A stretch of 64,000 nucleotides of DNA, taken from Ruegeria marisrubri. Lineage in GTDB: Bacteria; Pseudomonadota; Alphaproteobacteria; Rhodobacterales; Rhodobacteraceae. The notes under the pieces were generated by a model. That model was given only the letters and a program-made list of their open reading frames with translations, did not search any database and had not been told where the DNA came from. Positions 37,866-47,014 of this stretch are shown piece after piece. Location of the stretch: assembly GCF_001507595.1 (NCBI RefSeq), contig NZ_LQBQ01000012.1, forward strand, positions 558,001-622,000. The letters are read 5' to 3'. Made by a program: the position numbers and the translations under genes. How positions within the stretch are numbered: position 1 is the first letter of the stretch; every line of letters starts with the position of its first letter.

Positions 37866-38714
37866 ATGAAGTTGAGAGATTTGATCGATTTGGGCCGCTA
37901 CCCTTTGGACAGGCCGGATTCCCGCGCCTACCGCTGCCTGATAGACGACCTGCGCCGCGACCTCGACGACGAGGGCTGCGCGATCCTACCGGGCTTCGTC
38001 CATCCCAAAGGGGTCGAGCGGCTGGTGGCAGAGGCCGAGCGCGTGGCGCCCAGGGCGCATCGTTCATTCAACCGGACCAACGCGTATTTCACCAAGGATG
38101 ACCCCAAGCTTGATGTTTCCCACCCGGTCCGTCAGTTCTTTGACCGCTCCAACGCCTTTGTGCCGGCCGACAACTTTCCGAAATCCGGGCCGCTGCGGAG
38201 CATCTATGAATATCCCGGTTTCATGCCCTTCATCCGCGAGGCGCTGGACGAGCGCGAAGACCGCTTCTTTCGCTATGACGACCCGCTGGCGGACGTGATC
38301 CTCAACGTGGTCGAGGAAGGGCAGGGGTTTCCCTGGCATTTCGACACCAACAATTTCACGGTGACGCTGGCCATCCAGAACGGCGAAAGCGGCGGCGAGT
38401 TCGAATATGTCCCGAACCTGCGCAGTGCGACCGACGAGAATTTCGACGGCGTCGCGGCGGTTCTGAACGGCAGTACCCCGAGGGTCCGGCAACTGGTGCT
38501 GCAACCGGGTGACTTGCAGATCTTCAAGGGGCGATATTCCCTGCACCGCGTGGCGCCGGTCAGGGGCAGCCGCAGACGCTATGTCGGGATCTTCTCATTC
38601 GTCGAGACCGAGGGCATGTGCGGCGGCGTCGAGCGGACGAAGCAGCTCTATGGCCGCGTGCTGCCGCGCCACTACGAACGCGAGGGGCTCAGGGCGGATC
38701 AACTGCTGGATTGA
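37866..38714 (+). CDS. Fe(II)/2-oxoglutarate-dependent oxygenase (BesD/HalD-like)
   Basis: This 282-residue protein looks like the BesD/HalD group of Fe(II)/2-oxoglutarate enzymes, which act on free amino acids. The iron ligands appear as His158 and Asp160 (WHFDTNNFTVTL) and His227 (YSLHRVAPVRG), with Arg237 or Arg238 about ten residues later as the likely 2-oxoglutarate ligand. Radical halogenases of this group replace the Asp with Gly; here Asp is kept, so a hydroxylase is expected. The substrate is unknown. It is divergent from ilvI, and its 3' end is 13 bases from the convergent response regulator gene. Family assignment is from memory of motifs and not certain. Confidence 0.75.
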   Translation: MKLRDLIDLGRYPLDRPDSRAYRCLIDDLRRDLDDEGCAILPGFVHPKGVERLVAEAERVAPRAHRSFNRTNAYFTKDDPKLDVSHPVRQFFDRSNAFVPADNFPKSGPLRSIYEYPGFMPFIREALDEREDRFFRYDDPLADVILNVVEEGQGFPWHFDTNNFTVTLAIQNGESGGEFEYVPNLRSATDENFDGVAAVLNGSTPRVRQLVLQPGDLQIFKGRYSLHRVAPVRGSRRRYVGIFSFVETEGMCGGVERTKQLYGRVLPRHYEREGLRADQLLD

Positions 38715-38727
38715 GCGGGCAGGTGGG

Positions 38728-39375
38728 TCAGAACCCCACGCCAGTCCCTTGCAGGACGCCGTGTTCCAGCGCATAGCGAGTTAGCCCGGCGGTCGAGGAG
38801 ATGCCCAGCTTGCGCTTGATGTTCTTGCGGTGGGTTTCGACCGTGCGCACCGAGATGTCGAGCGCAATGGCGACTTCCTTGTTCGACTTACCCTGCGCCA
38901 GTTGCAGCAGGATGGTCTGCTCGCGCCCCGTCAGCGCCTCGCGCGCTTCGCCGTCCTTGGGTTCCAGAGAACCGCTGGCCCCGGTGCACAAGTAACGCTC
39001 GCCGCGCATGACCGCGTCGATGGCCTGCTTGATCTCTTCGGTCGGCACGTCCTTGAGCACGTATCCCTTGGCCCCGTGGCTCAGCGCGGTCGAGATATAT
39101 TCCGGGCTGTCATGCATCGACAGGATCAGGATGCGGGTTTCGGGCAGGCGTTCGAGGATGATTTCGGTCGCGCTGAGGCCGCCGAGCCCGGGCATGTTCA
39201 AATCCATCAGGATCACGTCCGGCCGCAGCGCCGTGACCTGATCCACCGCGTCCTGCCCGTTGCCGAGCGTGCCGACGACCTCGACGTCGTCATAGCTTTC
39301 GAGGATCGACTGGATGCCTTCGGCGACCATCGGGTGATCGTCCACGATCAGAACTCGGACAGCTTCGGTGCTCAT
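38728..39375 (-). CDS. response regulator, NarL/LuxR family
   Basis: This 215-residue regulator has a receiver domain (acidic pocket Asp12 and Asp13, phosphorylation site Asp58 in ILMDLNMPG, Lys near 109) and a C-terminal LuxR-type HTH at about 150-210 (LTGREQTILLQLAQGKSNKEVAIALDI region). Its ATG overlaps the stop of the histidine kinase gene by four bases, so the pair is coupled. The kinase has an extracellular Cache domain, and a TRAP transporter for small acids is divergently encoded just upstream, so it probably controls that transporter. Confidence 0.94.
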   Translation of the reverse strand: MSTEAVRVLIVDDHPMVAEGIQSILESYDDVEVVGTLGNGQDAVDQVTALRPDVILMDLNMPGLGGLSATEIILERLPETRILILSMHDSPEYISTALSHGAKGYVLKDVPTEEIKQAIDAVMRGERYLCTGASGSLEPKDGEAREALTGREQTILLQLAQGKSNKEVAIALDISVRTVETHRKNIKRKLGISSTAGLTRYALEHGVLQGTGVGF

Positions 39376-40805
39376 GAGCCGGCCTTTCTCTTGGGCGTCG
39401 CCTCTTCCTGAGGCGGCAGCAGGTGGCTGAGCGGCAGGCTGACTTCGATCACCGTGCCGCTCTGCGCGCCGCGTGATGACAGAATGCGCAGGGTTCCGTC
39501 AAGTTGTTCGATCCGTTCCTGCATGTTCCGCAGGCCGATCCCCGGCGTGACCTGGCCGGGTCGAGAGCGCAGCCCGCACCCGTTGTCGGCGATCCGCATC
39601 GTCGCGCCCTTCTTGTGCCCGCGCAAGTCGATCGAGACATGCGTTGCGCCCGAGTGGCGCTCGATATTCGTCAGCGCCTCCTGCGCGATCCGGTAGAGGG
39701 CGATCTTGCTGTCCTGATCCAGTCGGTTTCGGAAGACCACGGTTGAGAACTCGGTCTCGATGCCCGTGCGCTCGCGGAAATCGTCGGTCAGCGCCTTGAG
39801 CGCCGGGCCAAGACCCAGATCGTCCAGCACGCCGGGCCGCAGGTCGCGGCTGATCCGCCGCACTTCGGTGATCGCCGAGCCGAGGTTTTCGATGCCCTTG
39901 TCCAGCGGCGCCTGCGCGCCCTCATGATCACCGCGCACCAGCCTGCGGCGGGCATTGTCCAGCGCATAGCGCACGCCCACCAGGATCTGGCTGATCCCGT
40001 CATGCAACTCTCGTGCCACGCGGCCGCGTTCTTCTTCCTGCGCGTCGAACACGCGCTGGGTCAGTTCCTTCAGCTTGGCATCCGCCAGCCGGCGCTCGCG
40101 GATGTTCAGCAGCATCCCCGACACGAAAACGATCAGCAGGGCGGCCAGAACGATGGCGCCGATGTAGAAAAAGGTGCGCTGCACCCGCGCCTCGACTTCG
40201 GCCCGGGCGTTGGCCACGGTGGCCAGAATGTCGTCGATGAACACCCCGGTTCCGACGGCCCACTGCCAGTCCTGCAGGCCGACGACATAGGCGATCATCA
40301 TCGCCTCTTCCCCGGTCGAGGGCTTTTGCCACATGAAGCTGTGCCATCCGGCGCCCCGCCGCGCGAGGCGGACGAACTCATCGACGATAGGAGTGCCGCT
40401 GCTGTCGGTCAGGTCTTTCCAGTTGCGGTTGATGTATTCCGTCTGGCGCGGGCTGACTAGGTTCGTTCCATCATAGTCATAGACGAAAAAGAACCCGTCC
40501 TTGCCATAGATCATCGCCGAGAGGATCTGTGCGACCTGATCCTTGGCGTCCTGATCGTCGGGGGCGGCGCGGCCGTAGATATGGGAAAAGCCGTTGCGCG
40601 CCTGCGTGACGTAGTTGCGCAACTCCTGCTTCTTGGCTTCGATCAGCCGCTGCTCGAGCGCCTTGATTTCCCGATCGGCGGTTGCGCGGGCCTCGTAGGC
40701 CACCATCGCGGCGATGGCCGCCACCGCCACGACCAACGGGATCGCGGCGATCAGCGACAGTTTCTGCGCGTAGCTGAACTTGAACTGGGGGCGGAGTGAG
40801 CGCAT
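39372..40805 (-). CDS. sensor histidine kinase with extracellular Cache domain
   Basis: This 477-residue kinase has two membrane helices (about 15-37 and 211-233) enclosing a periplasmic single Cache domain at about 42-200 (DGFFFVYDYDGTNLVSP, QDWQWAVGTGVFIDD). The cytoplasmic part has a HisKA_3 dimerisation helix with phospho-acceptor His268 (GRVARELHDGISQ) and a HATPase domain with NIERHSGA and DNGCGL. The start ATG 40805 is chosen because the frame upstream has no family similarity. The Cache domain likely binds a small carboxylate such as the TRAP substrate; this is inference from position. Confidence 0.92.
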   Translation of the reverse strand: MRSLRPQFKFSYAQKLSLIAAIPLVVAVAAIAAMVAYEARATADREIKALEQRLIEAKKQELRNYVTQARNGFSHIYGRAAPDDQDAKDQVAQILSAMIYGKDGFFFVYDYDGTNLVSPRQTEYINRNWKDLTDSSGTPIVDEFVRLARRGAGWHSFMWQKPSTGEEAMMIAYVVGLQDWQWAVGTGVFIDDILATVANARAEVEARVQRTFFYIGAIVLAALLIVFVSGMLLNIRERRLADAKLKELTQRVFDAQEEERGRVARELHDGISQILVGVRYALDNARRRLVRGDHEGAQAPLDKGIENLGSAITEVRRISRDLRPGVLDDLGLGPALKALTDDFRERTGIETEFSTVVFRNRLDQDSKIALYRIAQEALTNIERHSGATHVSIDLRGHKKGATMRIADNGCGLRSRPGQVTPGIGLRNMQERIEQLDGTLRILSSRGAQSGTVIEVSLPLSHLLPPQEEATPKRKAGS

Positions 40806-40943
40806 GAACGAATCGTTACGCAAAGGCGCGGGGAAAATCAAAAGGATTGAAGGCGCAACGGGGCGCGGGCCTTTGGATTCTCTGGCGTTTTCGCTTGGGC
40901 TGTTTCCCGGAAACCGGTGTTTCCATGCCAAAAAACAATGCCG

Positions 40944-40959
40944 CCTACGTAGTAGTAGG
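40944..40959. promoter_or_regulatory. dyad CCTAC-N6-GTAGG between kinase and TRAP genes
   Basis: CCTAC and GTAGG are perfect arms around GTAGTA in the 254-base divergent region. TAC/GTA half-sites are typical of NarL-type regulators, so this is a candidate site for the adjacent response regulator, 100 bases before dctP. Confidence 0.5.
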
Positions 40960-41059
40960 TATTCACATTGAAATCCGCTTCGCTAGGCTATCGCCACCGC
41001 AAACGATCCGCCCGGGCCAACGGGCTTGGGCAAAACTGCAATAGGGGAGGATCACTCGA

Positions 41060-42142
41060 ATGGATCGTCGTTCATTTCTGAAAACGTCGGCACTTGGTGG
41101 CGCGGCTGCAGCCACGACCGCTCTGGCGGCACCGGCCTATGCACAGGGCAAGCGCACCCTGACCATGGTTACCTCGTGGGGCCGTGGCCTCGCAGGTGTG
41201 TTTGACAGTGCGCAGCGCTGCGCGGACAGCATCAACGCAATGTCCGATGGCAGCCTGAATGTCGAAATCAAGGCCGCCGGCGAACTGGTTGGCGCGTTCG
41301 AGGTCTTTGACGCCGTGTCGTCGGGCCAGGCCGACATGTACCACGCCGCTGACTACTACTTCGTCGGTCAGCACCCGGGCTATGCCTTCTTCACCGCCGT
41401 TCCGTTCGGCATGACCGCGCAGGAACTGGTGAACTGGTACTACCAGGACGGCGGCATGGAGTTGCATGACGAGCTGGGCCAGATCTTTGGCCTCAAGTCG
41501 TTCATCGCGGGCAACACCGGCGCGCAGGCAGGTGGCTGGTTCTCGAAAGAGATCAACAGCCCCGAGGACTTCAACGGTCTGAAGTTCCGTATGCCGGGCC
41601 TGGGCGGCAAGGCGCTGGGCAAGCTGGGCGCATCGGTCCAGAACATTCCGGGTTCGGAAGTGTATCAGGCGCTGTCGTCCGGCGCGATCGACGGCACCGA
41701 ATGGATCGGTCCGTGGGCCGACGAAAAGGCCGGCTTCCAGGAAATCACCAAGATCTACTACACCGCTGGCTTCCACGAGCCGGGTGCAGGCCTGTCGCTG
41801 GCGACCAACCGCGAGGTCTTTGAAAGCCTGACTCCGGGTCAGCAGAAGATCATCGAGATCGCGGCGGCCGAATGTCACCAGTGGAACCTGGCGCAGTTCC
41901 TGGCCAACAACGGTGCGGCGCTGCAGCGTCTGCAGGCCGGTGGCGTCAAGATCATGGAGTTCCCGGACAGCGTCTGGGATGCCTTTGGCAAGGCCAGCAA
42001 GGAAGTCCTGGAAGAGAACATGGGCGACGAGCTGTTCAAGAAGATCCACGACAGCGCGATGGCTTCGATGAAGTCGTCCTCGGCCTGGCTGAACATGTCG
42101 TCGGGTGTCTACACGGCACAGCGCGACCGCGTTCTGGGCTGA
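41060..42142 (+). CDS. dctP: TRAP transporter solute-binding protein (DctP/TakP-like)
   Basis: This 360-residue periplasmic binding protein feeds a TRAP transporter. It has a twin-arginine signal with DRRSFLKTSALGG at 2-14 and cleavage after AYA near residue 28. The body is similar in layout to TakP of Rhodobacter, which binds 2-oxo acids, with YYFVGQHPGYAF, TGAQAGGWF and DGTEWIGPWADE blocks. Uptake of a 2-oxo or other small carboxylate is therefore likely but not proven. A strong intercistronic hairpin follows, then dctQ and dctM. The two-component pair is divergently encoded upstream. Confidence 0.92.
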   Translation: MDRRSFLKTSALGGAAAATTALAAPAYAQGKRTLTMVTSWGRGLAGVFDSAQRCADSINAMSDGSLNVEIKAAGELVGAFEVFDAVSSGQADMYHAADYYFVGQHPGYAFFTAVPFGMTAQELVNWYYQDGGMELHDELGQIFGLKSFIAGNTGAQAGGWFSKEINSPEDFNGLKFRMPGLGGKALGKLGASVQNIPGSEVYQALSSGAIDGTEWIGPWADEKAGFQEITKIYYTAGFHEPGAGLSLATNREVFESLTPGQQKIIEIAAAECHQWNLAQFLANNGAALQRLQAGGVKIMEFPDSVWDAFGKASKEVLEENMGDELFKKIHDSAMASMKSSSAWLNMSSGVYTAQRDRVLG

Positions 42143-42164
42143 TCAAGCTCTGTCTGAAACACTG

Positions 42165-42189
42165 GTTCCCCCGCATCGCGCGGGGGAAC
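42165..42189 (+). terminator. intercistronic hairpin between dctP and dctQ
   Basis: GTTCCCCCGC pairs perfectly with GCGGGGGAAC around a five-base loop, 22 bases past the dctP stop, with TTTCCTGTT after it. It may partly end transcription so that binding protein exceeds the membrane subunits. Confidence 0.7.
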
Positions 42190-42262
42190 TTTCCTGTTGC
42201 AAAAGCGCGGGCAGGTGGGGTCCGATAGAACAGCTTTGCAACTGATGCGACCTGGGGATGAC

Positions 42263-43189
42263 ATGCAGGACGACAACGGTACCTCCTTCTTCGGCGCGCT
42301 GTGGAACGGCCTGCTGTGGCTGGTTCAGAACATCGCCGAGGCTTTCTACAACTTCGGATACGCCATAACGCACCCGCAGCTCTGGCTGGACTGGTCGGAC
42401 AAGGAAGCGATCATGCGCTTCGTCTATTACGGCGGTTCGGTCGAGTTCTTCTTCGTGGTGTTCACCATCTTCCTGGTGCTGACCGCGATCGGCGTCTATT
42501 ACCGCAACTTCATGTGGGCGATGGTGCGCGGGCTCGAGGGGTTTGCCAACACGACCGGGCGCTTCTTTGCCTGGGCCGGTCTGCTGATGGTGATCCAGCA
42601 GATCGTCATCGTGTTCATGCAGCGGGTCTTTGCCCGTCCCGACATGTCGTTCGGTCTGGGAATTCCGTTCCAGATGGACATCAGCTGGTTTGCGGAAGAG
42701 CTGAAGCTCTACAACGCCATGGTCGTCTGCCTGTGCGCCACCTACACCTTCGTGCAGGGCGGCCATGTGCGGGTTGACCTGATCTATTCGGGCCTCAGCC
42801 ACCGTGGCAAGCGGGTGGTGGACATGTTCGGTTCGCTGTTCTTCATGATGCCCATCGCGGTGCTGACCTGGATGTATGGCTGGTATTTCATGTGGCGTCA
42901 CCTGATCGTGCCGAAACCCTCGGCCAGCGACACGCTGGACCGGCTGGTGATGAAGGCCCGTGCGCTGCGCTGGAATGTCGAGACCATCGGTTTCAGCCCC
43001 AACGGCTTCAACGCCTATTTCCTCTTCAAGATCCTGCTGGTGGCCTTTGCGGCCATGGTGTTCCTGCACGCCATCGCCTTCTTCTACCGGTCGTATCTGG
43101 AATTCGTGGAAGGGCCGGGAAGCGCAGGAAAATACCTCGACAAGGACAGCCTTGGCGAGGGCGAAGAAGCCTATGAAGGCGCTCATTAA
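42263..43189 (+). CDS. dctQ: TRAP transporter small membrane subunit (DctQ), extended
   Basis: From this start the protein has 308 residues, against about 170-200 for an ordinary DctQ. Four to five membrane spans are visible, including FFFVVFTIFLVLTAIGVYY and the conserved VQGGHVRVDLIYSGLSHRGKR loop near residues 167-187 that contains the family's VRVD. The extra length is in an N-terminal segment and two middle loops. Start ATG 42263 is chosen for the upstream GGGGA; ATG 42245 is in frame six codons earlier. dctM follows after 18 bases. Confidence 0.9.
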   Translation: MQDDNGTSFFGALWNGLLWLVQNIAEAFYNFGYAITHPQLWLDWSDKEAIMRFVYYGGSVEFFFVVFTIFLVLTAIGVYYRNFMWAMVRGLEGFANTTGRFFAWAGLLMVIQQIVIVFMQRVFARPDMSFGLGIPFQMDISWFAEELKLYNAMVVCLCATYTFVQGGHVRVDLIYSGLSHRGKRVVDMFGSLFFMMPIAVLTWMYGWYFMWRHLIVPKPSASDTLDRLVMKARALRWNVETIGFSPNGFNAYFLFKILLVAFAAMVFLHAIAFFYRSYLEFVEGPGSAGKYLDKDSLGEGEEAYEGAH

Positions 43190-43207
43190 GCACGGGGACT
43201 AGGGACT

Positions 43208-45562
43208 ATGCTATTCGGTCTTGATGGCGTCGAAATCGGCCTAATTATCGTATTCTTCTGCCTTTTCGGAGGCATCCTGAGCGGCTTCCCGGTGGCCTTT
43301 GCCATCGGTGGCGCCGGTATCATCTCGTTCGGGATCATCGCTGCGCTCGACAGCGCGGGGCTGCTGATCCATCAGGCGATCGACACCGGGTCGCAGATGT
43401 ATCGCGATCTGGTCAACTCGGGCGTGAACCCTGAAAAGATCTCGATCTTCCGCTACCCGGATCTGCCAAGGGTGGGCGAGCCCGTCTTTGCCTCAGGTTG
43501 GGAAACCGCGCTGGACCGCAACGTGTCGTTCATCGTCAACCGCATGAACGAGCGGGTTCTGGCGGGGCAATCCATCGAAACCCTGCTGGCGGTGCTGATG
43601 TTCGTGCTGATGGGCATCACGCTGGAGCGGTCCAAGATCGCCAACGACCTGCTGACCACGATGGCGCGCGTCTTTGGCCCGCTGCCGGGCGGTCTGGCCG
43701 TATCGATCGTGGTGGTGGGTGCGTTCCTTGCGGCCTCGACCGGAATCGTGGGCGCGACGGTGGTAACGATGGGCCTGCTGGCCCTGCCGACCATGCTGCG
43801 CAACAACTATTCGCCGGAACTGGCCACGGGTGTGATCGCCGCGTCGGGCACGCTGGGGCAGATCATTCCGCCCTCAATCGTGATCGTTCTGTTGGGCACG
43901 CTGGCGGGCGACCTCTACTCGACGGCTCAGGAATCGCGGGCCGTGGCCGCCGGCTGTACCGACGCGCTGACCTATCTGGGTGAACCAGCGGTGGTGTCGG
44001 TGGGCACGCTGTTCCAGGCGGCCTTGCTGCCCGGGATCATGCTGGCGTTGCTCTATGCGCTCTATGCCTTTGGCTATGCGCTGCTGAACCCGGAAAAGGC
44101 ACCCGCCGTGGCCCTGTCCGGTGGCAGCGGTGAGCCGATCACCCGCGCCGAAGGGTTGACATGGCTGCTGGCCGCTCCGCTCGGCCTGATCGGCGGCGCG
44201 CTTCTGATGGGCAGCGTCGGTTTGATCGGCAGTCAGAGCATCACGGTGTCGGGCTTCTCGGATATTTCCGAGGGCGCATCGCTGCGCACCAACGTGTCCG
44301 AGCAGTGCAAGGCCTCGATGATCGAACTGCACGGGCAGGAGGCCTGGGACAAGGCCGTGGCCGAGCAGGAGGCGATCGACGCGGCCGGTGGCGTCACCGA
44401 ATCGCAGAAGCTGAGCGAGGAAGAAATCGCTGCCGCGCGTGACGCCAAGATTGCAGCCGCCGCGCCGATCGGCACAGGTGTTGCCGTGATGGTTGTTCTG
44501 CTGGGGCTGACGCTGGTGTTCGGGCGCGGCATTGCCCCGTCGCAATCGCCGCAACCTCTGATCCTGGGGGCGGTCGGTCTGTTGCTTGTTCTTCTGGTTG
44601 ACGTGCTGCTGATCGCACCCACGACGACCTCCGGTCAGACCTTCCTGCTTCTGGCGCTGCCCATGGCGCTGGCGCTTTATGGCTGCAAGGAGGCTGCGGC
44701 GCGTTGTGCGACCAACGATCTGATCCGGGTGGTGTTCCCGCCGCTGGTTCTGATCATCGCAGTGCTGGGCTCGATCCTTGGCGGCATCACCAACCCGACG
44801 CCCGCGGCGGCGCTGGGGGCCGGTGGCGCCATCATGCTGGCCGCCTATCGCAAGCTGCAGGACGAGGGGCGTTCGGGCAAGGTGATCATCTGGTCCACCT
44901 TCGCGATCATCATCTGCCTGCTGATCGGCGTGAACTTTGACCTGCGCGTCAATCAGGGCGTCGTGACGGCCGAAACCTGGATCGCCTTCGTGATGGCCTA
45001 TGCCACCTACCTGTATGCCCTTTTCGGGCTGCTGTATGGCTGCTGGGTTCTGTTCGCCAGCGGCGTTCTGACGCCGGTGGTGCGGGAAACCGCCAAAGTG
45101 ACCTCGATGGTCTTTACCATCCTGATAGGCTCGCAGTTGCTGAACCTGGTGGTGATCTCGTTCGGTGGGGAACATTACATCCAGCAGTTCCTCAAGAGCT
45201 TCGACAACGAGTTCACGGTGTTCCTGATCGTGATGCTGGTGCTGTTCATCCTGGGCTTCGTGCTGGACTTCCTCGAGATCATCTACATCGTGATCCCGAT
45301 CGTGGGGCCGGTGATCTATGGCGGCTCGTTCGACCCGAAATGGGTGACGATCATGGTGGCGGTGAACCTGCAGACCTCGTTCCTGACGCCGCCATTCGGG
45401 TTCGCGCTGTTCTACCTGCGCGGCGTGGCGCCCAAAGAGGTCACGACGGGTCACATCTACCGCGGGATCATTCCCTTCGTGATCATCCAGGTGGTGGGGA
45501 TCGGGATCCTGTGGTTCTTCCCGTCGATCGTGACCATCGTTCCGGACCTGATCCCGAACTGA
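43208..45562 (+). CDS. dctM: TRAP transporter large membrane subunit (DctM), oversized
   Basis: This 784-residue permease is much longer than the usual 420-440 of DctM. The core family blocks are present: GITLERSKIANDLL, RNNYSPELATGVIAASGTLGQIIPPSIV near residues 197-224, and the C-terminal NLQTSFLTPPFGFALFYLRGV. Two additions are clear: an N-terminal hydrophilic insert at about 58-112, and a charged soluble insert at about 345-418 (SEEEIAAARDAKIAAAAP) followed by extra membrane spans. It carries the sodium- or proton-coupled transport step. A terminator follows at once. Confidence 0.92.
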   Translation: MLFGLDGVEIGLIIVFFCLFGGILSGFPVAFAIGGAGIISFGIIAALDSAGLLIHQAIDTGSQMYRDLVNSGVNPEKISIFRYPDLPRVGEPVFASGWETALDRNVSFIVNRMNERVLAGQSIETLLAVLMFVLMGITLERSKIANDLLTTMARVFGPLPGGLAVSIVVVGAFLAASTGIVGATVVTMGLLALPTMLRNNYSPELATGVIAASGTLGQIIPPSIVIVLLGTLAGDLYSTAQESRAVAAGCTDALTYLGEPAVVSVGTLFQAALLPGIMLALLYALYAFGYALLNPEKAPAVALSGGSGEPITRAEGLTWLLAAPLGLIGGALLMGSVGLIGSQSITVSGFSDISEGASLRTNVSEQCKASMIELHGQEAWDKAVAEQEAIDAAGGVTESQKLSEEEIAAARDAKIAAAAPIGTGVAVMVVLLGLTLVFGRGIAPSQSPQPLILGAVGLLLVLLVDVLLIAPTTTSGQTFLLLALPMALALYGCKEAAARCATNDLIRVVFPPLVLIIAVLGSILGGITNPTPAAALGAGGAIMLAAYRKLQDEGRSGKVIIWSTFAIIICLLIGVNFDLRVNQGVVTAETWIAFVMAYATYLYALFGLLYGCWVLFASGVLTPVVRETAKVTSMVFTILIGSQLLNLVVISFGGEHYIQQFLKSFDNEFTVFLIVMLVLFILGFVLDFLEIIYIVIPIVGPVIYGGSFDPKWVTIMVAVNLQTSFLTPPFGFALFYLRGVAPKEVTTGHIYRGIIPFVIIQVVGIGILWFFPSIVTIVPDLIPN

Positions 45563-45584
45563 CCGTTCGGACATTCTTGAAACG

Positions 45585-45614
45585 AAAGGGGGCCGAAAGG
45601 CCCCCTTTGCTTTT
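45585..45614 (+). terminator. terminator of the TRAP operon
   Basis: AAAGGGGGCC and GGCCCCCTTT form a ten-base stem with a GAAA loop, then GCTTTT. It starts 23 bases past the dctM stop and may also serve the convergent bpt gene. Confidence 0.85.
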
Positions 45615-45647
45615 GTCCCGGCCGTGCCGGTTTTCCCATGTAATGGA

Positions 45648-46472
45648 TCAACCTTTGGTCGGGTGAATGTCCGGCAGCTGAATATTGGCGACCTGTTCGG
45701 CAATCGGATCGGTCGACAGGGGGTGATGAGACATCCCGTCGAAATCCCTTGGGTTCTTCACCTTTTGCCAGCGGCGCTTGTAGTAGATTTCCAGCCCCGA
45801 AAACTTGGCCTTGTATCCCATCTTGGAACTGCCCGGAACCCAATAGCCCAGATAGACATAGGGCAGGCCCGCCTCGCGGGCGATCTCGATGTGATCGAGG
45901 ATCATGTAGGTTCCCAGCGAGCTCTGCGGCTGGTGCGGGTCGTAGAAGGAATAGACCATGCTCAGCCCGTCATCGAGCACGTCGGTCAGGCTGACGGCCG
46001 TCAGGTTGCCCGTGCGAGCGTCAGAATACTCGACCACGCGGCTGCGGATCGGGGTTTCCTCGATCATGGCGGCGAACTCGAACACATCCATGTCGGCCAT
46101 GCCACCATCTGCGTGGCGGGTGTCGAGGTATCGGCGGAACAGTTCGAACTGATCGTCGGTGGCCCAGGGCGAGGTGGCGCGGCGCTCCAGATGTTCGTTG
46201 CGTTTCACCGTGCGTTTCTGGCTCTTGCTCGGGCGGAAGGCCGAAACATCTATGCGGGCGGACAGGCATGCCGAGCAATCCGAGCAGGATGGCCGGTACA
46301 AAACGTTCTGCGACCGGCGAAACCCCTGCTGGGACAGGGAATTGTTCAGCCGTTCCGCGCCTTCACCCTGCAGCGCGGTGAACAGTTTGCGCTCGAGCCG
46401 GTCCGCAAGATAGGGGCAGGGCTGAGGTGCAGTTACGTAGAATTGTGGCGTTATCGGCAGCGTGTGGCGCAT
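45648..46472 (-). CDS. bpt: aspartate/glutamate leucyltransferase
   Basis: This 274-residue cytosolic enzyme adds leucine from Leu-tRNA to proteins with N-terminal Asp or Glu, creating ClpS/ClpAP degradation signals. The N-terminal block with [15 protein letters not shown] (near residues 59-73) and the C-terminal [18 protein letters not shown] (near 207-224) identify the Bpt/ATE family. It is the last gene of a same-strand set with the RDD and DUF2852 genes, but the spacing leaves open whether they share a transcript. It is convergent with the TRAP operon. Confidence 0.95.
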   Translation of the reverse strand: MRHTLPITPQFYVTAPQPCPYLADRLERKLFTALQGEGAERLNNSLSQQGFRRSQNVLYRPSCSDCSACLSARIDVSAFRPSKSQKRTVKRNEHLERRATSPWATDDQFELFRRYLDTRHADGGMADMDVFEFAAMIEETPIRSRVVEYSDARTGNLTAVSLTDVLDDGLSMVYSFYDPHQPQSSLGTYMILDHIEIAREAGLPYVYLGYWVPGSSKMGYKAKFSGLEIYYKRRWQKVKNPRDFDGMSHHPLSTDPIAEQVANIQLPDIHPTKG

Positions 46473-46544
46473 GCGGGTCCCGTGTTTACTCCGAAAGGGA
46501 TGATAGCAACCGATCCGGGACCCGCCAAGGGTTCAGTAAGACGC

Positions 46545-46982
46545 TCAGGCCGTCACGCGGCGGTTCAGGGCAACAGTTCCCAAAAGCACGTCGGTCAGGC
46601 CCTGGCAACGGGCACTTGTCAGCATCATGATGACCGAGATCACCTGAAGCACCGGGAAGGCCATGCTGACCGTGTAGCCCGCAGTGTGCGCAAGCGCGAG
46701 GCCGGTGTCCAGACGTGCGCCATAGGCGTCGCGCAGCTCGATCCCGACAAAACGCATTCCCCAGGTCGCCGAGCCGTTGGCAATGGTCACGACCCGATAG
46801 ATGAAACCCACGGTCAGATACAGGATCGGCCAGACGAAGGCACCGACGAAGGCCGTCAGCAGAACGATGACCAGGCTCAGCACCAGGATGACGATGGTGT
46901 CGAACAGCCAGGCAAAGAACCGTTTCACCGCGACGGTCTGGTAGAACTCGGGCTGGCGGTCCGGGTCGGGAAGATGTGACAT
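46545..46982 (-). CDS. RDD family membrane protein
   Basis: This 145-residue protein has the RDD domain: AVKRFFAWLFDTIVILVLSL near residues 17-36, in which the family Arg-Asp pattern is KRFFAWLFD, plus three predicted spans and a GSATWGMRFVGIELRD block near 85-100. RDD proteins are small inner-membrane proteins, some thought to be sodium-proton antiporters, but most have no known role. Start ATG 46982 gives a normal short N-terminus. It lies between bpt and the DUF2852 gene on one strand. Confidence 0.86.
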   Translation of the reverse strand: MSHLPDPDRQPEFYQTVAVKRFFAWLFDTIVILVLSLVIVLLTAFVGAFVWPILYLTVGFIYRVVTIANGSATWGMRFVGIELRDAYGARLDTGLALAHTAGYTVSMAFPVLQVISVIMMLTSARCQGLTDVLLGTVALNRRVTA

Positions 46983-47014
46983 TTCCGAGATTTCCGTTTT
47001 CGGGTGTTGCGAAA

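Noticed and set aside
43874..45703. A 609-codon open frame on the minus strand
   Set aside because: It is antisense to dctM and rich in His, Gln and Arg with no hydrophobic pattern. It is a shadow of the membrane-span codons.
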